This document shows, one piece after another, positions 31,345 through 35,855 of a stretch of DNA of 35,855 nucleotides (position 1 is the stretch's first letter; each line of letters begins with the position of its first letter). Made by a program: the position numbers and the translations under genes. Under the pieces are notes generated by a model that made no database searches, was not told the DNA's origin, and saw nothing but the letters and a program-made list of their open reading frames with translations. The stretch is from Capnocytophaga bilenii. Its GTDB lineage: Bacteria > Bacteroidota > Bacteroidia > Flavobacteriales > Flavobacteriaceae. Location: positions 1 through 35,855 of the forward strand of contig NZ_JAGDYP010000004.1 in assembly GCF_017565765.1 (NCBI RefSeq), in the 5' to 3' direction.

Positions 31345-32598
31345 ATGAAAAAAAGAACCCTATTAGTTATTATAGCCATTATCTTGCTGATAGTTATACT
31401 TATAGCAGGTAAAAAAGCAGGCTGGTTTGGCGAAGAAAACCCCGCTGTAGCAGTCGAGGTACAAAACGTCTCTATCGGTAACCTTACCCAAAAAGTATCC
31501 GCTACAGGAAAAATACAACCCGAATTAGAAATAAAAATCTCTTCCGAAGTATCAGGCGAAATTATAGAACTACCCATAAAAGAAGGACAATTAGTAAAAA
31601 AAGGCGACCTATTAGTGCGCATCAACCCCGATATTTACCAATCTGGGCTCAACCGCGTAGTCGCTACCCTCGAAACCGTGCGCTCCTCTCTTAGGCAAGC
31701 CGAAGCCAACTTCAAAGAGGCTCAAGAAAGCTACAACCGCAATAAAGTTTTGTTTGAAAAAGGAGTCATTTCAAAATCCGATTGGGATAAAGCCGTATCT
31801 GCCTACGAAGTAGCCAAAGCCAACCTCGAATCAGCTAAATACAACGTGCAAAGCGCAATGGCAAGCGTAAACGAAGCACAAGATAACCTCAAAAAAACCA
31901 ACATCTATTCCCCAGCCGATGGCACCATCTCCAAGCTCAACGTAGAACTCGGCGAACGCGTGGTAGGTACCATACAAATGACAGGTACCGAAATTATGCG
32001 CGTTGCCAACTTAGGCAGTATGGAAGTAGAAGTAGATGTAAATGAAAACGACATCGTAAAAGTAAAAGTAAACGATACCGTAAATGTAAATGTAGATGCC
32101 TACCTAAAACGAACCTTCCAAGGAAGCGTTACCAATATCGCCAATACCGCCAATAGCACCTCCAGTGTAGACCAAGTGACCAACTTCAAAGTCAAAATCC
32201 ATATAAAAGAAAGCTCCTACCAAGACCTCATAGCAGGAAAAAGCGCAGGTTATTCACCCTTCCGTCCTGGTATGACCGCTACGGTAGACATCCTCACCCA
32301 AACCAAAAAAAATATAGTCATCGCCCCCATTAGTGCTATTATAGTGAAAAAACGCTCCGAAATAGATGCCAATACCCCCCAAGACCAAGCCGATAAACGA
32401 CAAGAAGCCGTTTTTGTAGTTCAAGACGGAAAAGCGCTATTGCGTGCGGTAGATACTGGCATTCAGGATAATACTAATATAGAAATAGTATCAGGGCTTG
32501 CCAAAGACGAACAGCTTATCGTAGCACCTTACGAAGCAATTACAAAACAACTCAAAAACAATGACCCCGTACAACTCAATACTAACAAAAATAAATAG
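31345..32598 (+). CDS. Periplasmic adaptor subunit (MacA/HlyD-like membrane fusion protein)
   Basis: A 417-residue protein with an N-terminal membrane anchor at ~5-22 (LLVIIAIILLIVILIAG). Next come a beta-barrel and first lipoyl half (KVSATGKIQPELEIKISSEVSGEIIELPIKEGQLVKKGDLL, ~50-92), a coiled-coil hairpin at ~100-190 (SSLRQAEANFKEAQESYNRNKVLFEKGVISKSDWDKAVSAYEVAK), a second lipoyl half (NIYSPADGTISKLNVELGERV) and a barrel with FRPGMTATVDI. Such proteins bridge an inner-membrane ABC or RND pump to an outer-membrane channel. Neither pump nor TolC gene is next to it; instead its TAG is followed directly by the ATG of an outer-membrane barrel gene. The transported substrate is unknown. Confidence 0.92.
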   Translation: MKKRTLLVIIAIILLIVILIAGKKAGWFGEENPAVAVEVQNVSIGNLTQKVSATGKIQPELEIKISSEVSGEIIELPIKEGQLVKKGDLLVRINPDIYQSGLNRVVATLETVRSSLRQAEANFKEAQESYNRNKVLFEKGVISKSDWDKAVSAYEVAKANLESAKYNVQSAMASVNEAQDNLKKTNIYSPADGTISKLNVELGERVVGTIQMTGTEIMRVANLGSMEVEVDVNENDIVKVKVNDTVNVNVDAYLKRTFQGSVTNIANTANSTSSVDQVTNFKVKIHIKESSYQDLIAGKSAGYSPFRPGMTATVDILTQTKKNIVIAPISAIIVKKRSEIDANTPQDQADKRQEAVFVVQDGKALLRAVDTGIQDNTNIEIVSGLAKDEQLIVAPYEAITKQLKNNDPVQLNTNKNK

Positions 32599-33339
32599 AT
32601 GAATACACTCAAAATAATCCTCATCACACCCCTACTGCTCCTACCCCTACTCACCACCGCACAGCAAGAAGTTGATGACGGAATGATAGCCACTACCAAA
32701 ACCACCACCACTACTAAAAGCATCGGTACCAAATATTTAGAAGACCAAATATACGTAGGGCTCACCTACAACTATTTGGCTAATAAAGCCACCAATGTAG
32801 TACAACACAACCTTTCTTATGGCATCAACTTAGGCTTCATACGCGACCTCCCTATCAACCAAGAGCGAAATGTAGGATTCGGAGTAGGATTCGGTATGGC
32901 GTACGACATCGTCTATAACAATATGGTAGTGAATAAAGTAGGACATAATTACACCTATAACATCATAGAACACTTCGCCGACCATAATATCACTCGTAAC
33001 TATTTCCGTACCTATTCCGTGGAACTACCCATAGAATTCCGTTACCGTACCTCCACCCCCCAAAGCCATAAGTTTTGGCGTATCTACACAGGAGCTCGCT
33101 TGTCCTATATTTTTAGTGCCACCAGCCTCTATACCACCAATGAAGTATCCCTATTTTTTGATAATTTTGATATAATGAGGAGTTTTCAGCTGAAACCTTA
33201 TATAGCTTTTGGCTATAACGCCCTGAACTTTTTTGTGCAATACAACGTAACCCCCTTGATGAAAAATACCTACACTACCGATGGTACAAATCTAAAATCC
33301 AACATATTACAAATAGGTTTAATGTTTTATATTTTATAA
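32599..33339 (+). CDS. PorT-like outer-membrane beta-barrel protein
   Basis: A 246-residue protein. The signal peptide MNTLKIILITPLLLLPLLTTAQQ is followed by a short acidic and Thr-rich stretch. A barrel of roughly eight to ten strands then has alternating patterns typical of PorT-family proteins (YVGLTYNYLAN, NVGFGVGFGMAYDIVYN, YSVELPIEFRYR, WRIYTGARLSYIFSA, LKPYIAFGYNALNFFVQYNV), ending in LQIGLMFYIL. PorT relatives act in type IX secretion or as general outer-membrane barrels; this one is not clearly the T9SS PorT itself. It starts immediately after the adaptor stop codon and ends immediately before the VWA gene, so translation is coupled on both sides. Confidence 0.8.
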   Translation: MNTLKIILITPLLLLPLLTTAQQEVDDGMIATTKTTTTTKSIGTKYLEDQIYVGLTYNYLANKATNVVQHNLSYGINLGFIRDLPINQERNVGFGVGFGMAYDIVYNNMVVNKVGHNYTYNIIEHFADHNITRNYFRTYSVELPIEFRYRTSTPQSHKFWRIYTGARLSYIFSATSLYTTNEVSLFFDNFDIMRSFQLKPYIAFGYNALNFFVQYNVTPLMKNTYTTDGTNLKSNILQIGLMFYIL

Positions 33340-34506
33340 ATGGAAGAAAATATCACACGCTGGCGACTTATTTTGGGGCAAGACACCCGCGCTACCGAAG
33401 GTGCTACCCTCAACGAACAACAATCGTTGATGGACGCTACTCTCGCCGCTCTTTATGACGATACCGATGGCAAAGGAGATAACGGAAGTGGCAAACGCTC
33501 GGCAGGCTTGGGAAGTTCCGCTCCCAACCTCGCCAAATGGCTCACCGATGTACGTACTTTCTTCCCCCCCGATGTGGTAAGCGTCATACAAACCGATGCC
33601 ATTGAACGCAAGGGACTTACCAAACTGCTTTTTGAACCCGAAACACTCAAAAACGTAAAGCCCGACATCGCAATGGTAAGTACACTAATGGCACTAAAAG
33701 GACAAATACCTGCAAAATCAAAAGATACAGCGCGCGAATTGGTAAAACAGGTAGTAGATGATATAATGAAGCGTATGGAGCAAGACCTACGCCGTGCTGT
33801 TACAGGGGCTCTCAACAAAAAAGCGCACACACCTATTGCCAACTTTGCCTCTACCGACTGGAAACGCACCATACAACGCAACCTGAAAAATTACGACACA
33901 GCTACCAAACGATTGATACCCGAAAAATTCTATTTCTTTGAGCGTACCCAGAAGCAGAAAAATTGGAACGTGATTTTAGATATAGACCAGAGTGGCTCTA
34001 TGTGCGACTCAATTATCTATTCATCGGTAATGGGTTCTATCTTTGCAAGTATGCCAGCACTCGATACCCACGTAGTGGTTTTTGATACCGAAATTACCGA
34101 TCTTACCGAAATGTGCAGGCAAGACCCTGTAGATATGCTTTTTGGAGTACAATTAGGTGGTGGTACCGACATCAACAAATCAGTAGCCTATTGCCAAACA
34201 CTCATCGAGAACCCTCGCAAAACAATGTTTATCCTCATCTCCGACCTATACGAAGGAGGCGTACGCGCAGGATTATTGCGCCGTTTGAACGAAATGCACC
34301 AAGACGGTGTAAAAGTAATAGTACTTTTAGCCTTATCAGATAGCGGTCGCCCCGATTACGATGAGAATTTAGGAAAAGAAATCAGCAAACTCGGCATCGC
34401 CTGCTTCGCTTGCACCCCCGATCGCCTCCCCGAACTCGTAGAAAACGCCCTCAAAGGCAACGACCTTAAAAAGTTTGAAAGCAAAAATAACAAGTCAATA
34501 AGCTAA
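33340..34506 (+). CDS. YehP-like von Willebrand factor A protein
   Basis: A 388-residue soluble protein. The N-terminal ~200 residues follow E. coli YehP (ITRWRLILGQ, SAGLGSSAPNLAKWL, FFPPDVVSVIQTDAIERKGL, LVKQVVDDIMKRMEQDLRRAV). The VWA domain starts at ~208 with ILDIDQSGSMCDS, so the metal site (MIDAS) has Asp216, Ser218 and Ser220. Thr276 lies in QLGGGTDI and Asp302 in LISDLYEGG, making the site complete. YehP-type proteins normally sit with a MoxR-type AAA ATPase and SWIM or other partners and are thought to act as metal-dependent adaptors for protein remodelling. None of those partners is in this window. The gene begins immediately after the barrel gene's stop codon. Confidence 0.88.
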   Translation: MEENITRWRLILGQDTRATEGATLNEQQSLMDATLAALYDDTDGKGDNGSGKRSAGLGSSAPNLAKWLTDVRTFFPPDVVSVIQTDAIERKGLTKLLFEPETLKNVKPDIAMVSTLMALKGQIPAKSKDTARELVKQVVDDIMKRMEQDLRRAVTGALNKKAHTPIANFASTDWKRTIQRNLKNYDTATKRLIPEKFYFFERTQKQKNWNVILDIDQSGSMCDSIIYSSVMGSIFASMPALDTHVVVFDTEITDLTEMCRQDPVDMLFGVQLGGGTDINKSVAYCQTLIENPRKTMFILISDLYEGGVRAGLLRRLNEMHQDGVKVIVLLALSDSGRPDYDENLGKEISKLGIACFACTPDRLPELVENALKGNDLKKFESKNNKSIS

Positions 34507-34647
34507 TTAGCTATTTATCAATGATTGCACCACCAATCGATAACCCAATAGTGCTACAATCTTTGCCGGAATTAAAAATCAAAAAATATTACCCCTCATA
34601 ATCTTACCAATCAAACCAATCAGACATTAAAAAACAAATAGTAAAAA

Positions 34648-35334
34648 ATGAAAAAACATTCTAAAGTTTGGAACGAAATCAAGACTAACGACTCTTGGTC
34701 TATATTTAAAATAATGGGCGAATTTGTACACGGGTATGAGCAAATGAGCTCTATAGGTCCGTGTATATGTATTTTTGGTTCAGCGCGTATCAAGCCAGAT
34801 AATGCTTATTATCAGCTCACTACACGCATAGCACAGCGCATTGTTGATGAAGGCTTTGGCATCATCACAGGCGGAGGTCCCGGCATTATGGAAGCGGGTA
34901 ATAAAGGTGCTCACCTTGCTGGAGGGGTATCCGCAGGACTTAATATTGATTTGCCTTTTGAACAAACAAATAACGATTATATAGACCACGATAAAAATAT
35001 TAAGTTTAACTATTTTTTTGCTCGAAAAGTAATGTTTGTAAAGTATTCCAAAGCATTTATAGCAATGCCAGGTGGTTTTGGTACCCTCGATGAACTTTTT
35101 GAAACACTTACTTTAGTGCAAACTCACAAAATAGAGCAAATACCTATTATTTTAGTAGGTACTGAGTATTGGAAAGGTCTTTTGGAATGGATAAAGGAAG
35201 TGTTACTAGATAAATTTAGTAATATTAATGCTGAAGACCTCAATTTATTTCACTTGGTAGATACCGAAGATGATGTTATTAGGGTTATTGAAGAATTTTA
35301 TAACAACAACCACAAAATGAAACCTAATTTTTAA
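34648..35334 (+). CDS. LOG-family nucleotide phosphoribohydrolase (TIGR00730 type)
   Basis: A 228-residue cytosolic Rossmann-like protein. The phosphate loop is ITGGGPGIMEAGNKGAH (residues 73-89), and the LOG signature PGGFGTLDE at 141-149 supplies the catalytic Glu, with an Arg in FFARKVMF just before it. LOG enzymes split nucleoside 5'-monophosphates such as AMP or cytokinin nucleotides into base and ribose 5-phosphate. In bacteria without plant contact a nucleotide-salvage or stress role is more likely than cytokinin production. It stands 141 bp after the VWA gene with no clear TAnnTTTG box between them, so it may be part of that operon or have a weak promoter. The 3' side runs into the rrn promoter region. 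Confidence 0.9.
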   Translation: MKKHSKVWNEIKTNDSWSIFKIMGEFVHGYEQMSSIGPCICIFGSARIKPDNAYYQLTTRIAQRIVDEGFGIITGGGPGIMEAGNKGAHLAGGVSAGLNIDLPFEQTNNDYIDHDKNIKFNYFFARKVMFVKYSKAFIAMPGGFGTLDELFETLTLVQTHKIEQIPIILVGTEYWKGLLEWIKEVLLDKFSNINAEDLNLFHLVDTEDDVIRVIEEFYNNNHKMKPNF

Positions 35335-35437
35335 GAGAATAAAATCTTTGATAAAGTACTAATATAAGTGTAGCAGTTTTGATCTAGAACATAAAATTCA
35401 TTTTTATTGACACATATTGCTCCCAAAAATTCCATTT

Positions 35438-35476
35438 AGCTTGTCCTTTTAGCTTGTCCTTTTAGCTTGTTTTTTG
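35438..35476. repeat. 13-bp tandem repeat upstream of the rrn promoter
   Basis: Two exact units of AGCTTGTCCTTTT (35438-35450, 35451-35463) and a partial third (AGCTTGTTTTTTG). They lie ~130 bp upstream of the rrn -33 element. The rest of 35335-35592 is AT-rich and shows nothing else I can name. Confidence 0.85.
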
Positions 35477-35592
35477 CTTTGTTTTTTATTTTATCAATAA
35501 AATCTTTAAAAAATATTTTATTTCTTTATCATTGATAATCAATAATTTACAAATAATGAGTAAAAAAACTTAAAAAAAACTTGGTAAAAAAT

Positions 35593-35622
35593 TTGGAGAA
35601 TTAAAAAAACGCCGTACCTTTG
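35593..35622 (+). promoter_or_regulatory. rRNA operon promoter
   Basis: TTG (35593-35595, within TTTGG), a 19-bp spacer, TACCTTTG (35615-35622). It has an A/T-rich upstream region like an UP element. Transcription should start near 35629. Confidence 0.88.
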
Positions 35623-35628
35623 CACCCG

Positions 35629-35776
35629 CAAATGAGACGATAGGCGCTCAGGAGCGAATAAGAAACAACACGTACATTGACATAATGTTGTACAGCACAA
35701 AAGAAGATTTAAAGAATTAAGTGAAACCTGAAGTCAATAACTTGAAAGAGTCGGTTAGAAGATATTAAAGATTTTA
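35629..35776 (+). other. 16S rRNA leader
   Basis: About 148 nt between the predicted start of transcription and the 16S 5' end. It includes a small hairpin, TACATT-gacat-AATGTTGTA near 35672-35691, and an A-rich stretch. In rrn operons such leaders carry antitermination and processing signals; no consensus boxA was identified with confidence. Confidence 0.6.
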
Positions 35777-35855
35777 ACGATGAAGAGTTTGATCCTGGCT
35801 CAGGATGAACGCTAGCGGCAGGCCTAACACATGCAAGTCGAGGGATAAGCTTTCG
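35777..35855 (+). rRNA. rrs: 16S ribosomal RNA, 5' end only
   Basis: The universal start GAAGAGTTTGATCCTGGCTC, followed by AGGATGAACGCTAGCGGCAG and ACACATGCAAGTCGAGGG, is unmistakable. The gene runs off the window end. The AGCGGCAGGCCTAACACATG form is that of Bacteroidetes, and the following bases are compatible with Capnocytophaga. Confidence 0.97.

Noticed and set aside
1-35855. CRISPR arrays and tRNA genes
   Set aside because: No regularly spaced repeats longer than the short tandem repeats listed and no tRNA-like T-loop and acceptor pairing were found by eye.

Overview
The window looks like Bacteroidetes chromosome, class Flavobacteriia, most likely the genus Capnocytophaga. The evidence is: (i) many promoters of the Bacteroidetes form TTG-N19/20-TAnnTTTG and few Shine-Dalgarno sequences; (ii) low GC; (iii) lipoproteins whose Cys+1 is followed by Lys then two acidic residues, which resembles the surface lipoprotein export signal described in Capnocytophaga; (iv) HmuY, PorT-like and TonB-receptor families; (v) the first bases of the 16S gene. 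The genus is an inference. The window runs from the 3' part of a 5S rRNA (end of one rrn operon) to the promoter, leader and first ~80 bases of a 16S rRNA (start of the next).

Region 1 (about 280-4160) is accessory DNA. It holds a complete IS982-family insertion with a possible 5-bp target duplication, a GIY-YIG endonuclease gene broken by one frameshift, a small Asp-box protein, a dense set of nested inverted repeats, and a divergent SLOG (DUF2493) / WYL-regulator pair around a short inverted repeat. Region 2 (4300-5930) carries one surface-type lipoprotein with the fold signatures of cholesterol-dependent cytolysins but without their cholesterol-recognition residues (a CDC-like, CDCL, protein). 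Region 3 (5930-6800) has no convincing gene but holds a ~108-nt small RNA gene with its own promoter and terminator. A second copy lies at 18.7 kb.

Region 4 (6.8-18.6 kb, plus strand) is mostly core: YceI lipoprotein, CorC/CNNM transporter-like protein and PiT phosphate transporter in a row; phosphoglycerate kinase followed by an AraC regulator and an RclC-like DUF417 membrane protein; a Uma2 nuclease-fold protein; and PurL. Region 5 (18.8-25.9 kb, minus strand) is heme themed: esterase-hemB-cytochrome c, and an upstream set of calycin-like lipoprotein, unknown lipoprotein, TonB receptor and HmuY-like hemophore. Region 6 (25.9-31.1 kb, minus strand) is a tandem array of three large leucine-rich surface-type lipoproteins. 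Their first ~190 residues are nearly identical, their middles differ strongly, and two of them share their tails. It is the clearest sign of a diversifying system in the window. A 172-bp inverted-repeat element sits in one spacer and an 11-bp minisatellite lies beyond the array.

Region 7 (31.3-34.5 kb, plus strand) is a tight three-gene operon with zero-base gaps: an RND/MacA-type periplasmic adaptor, a PorT-like outer-membrane barrel and a YehP-like von Willebrand A protein. None of their usual partners (ABC or RND pump, MoxR ATPase) is present here. A LOG-family phosphoribohydrolase and the next rrn promoter close the window.

The best candidates for new biology are the constant/variable lipoprotein array, the CDC-like toxin, the twin small RNA and the adaptor-barrel-VWA operon. 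All assignments come from reading the sequence; no database search was run.
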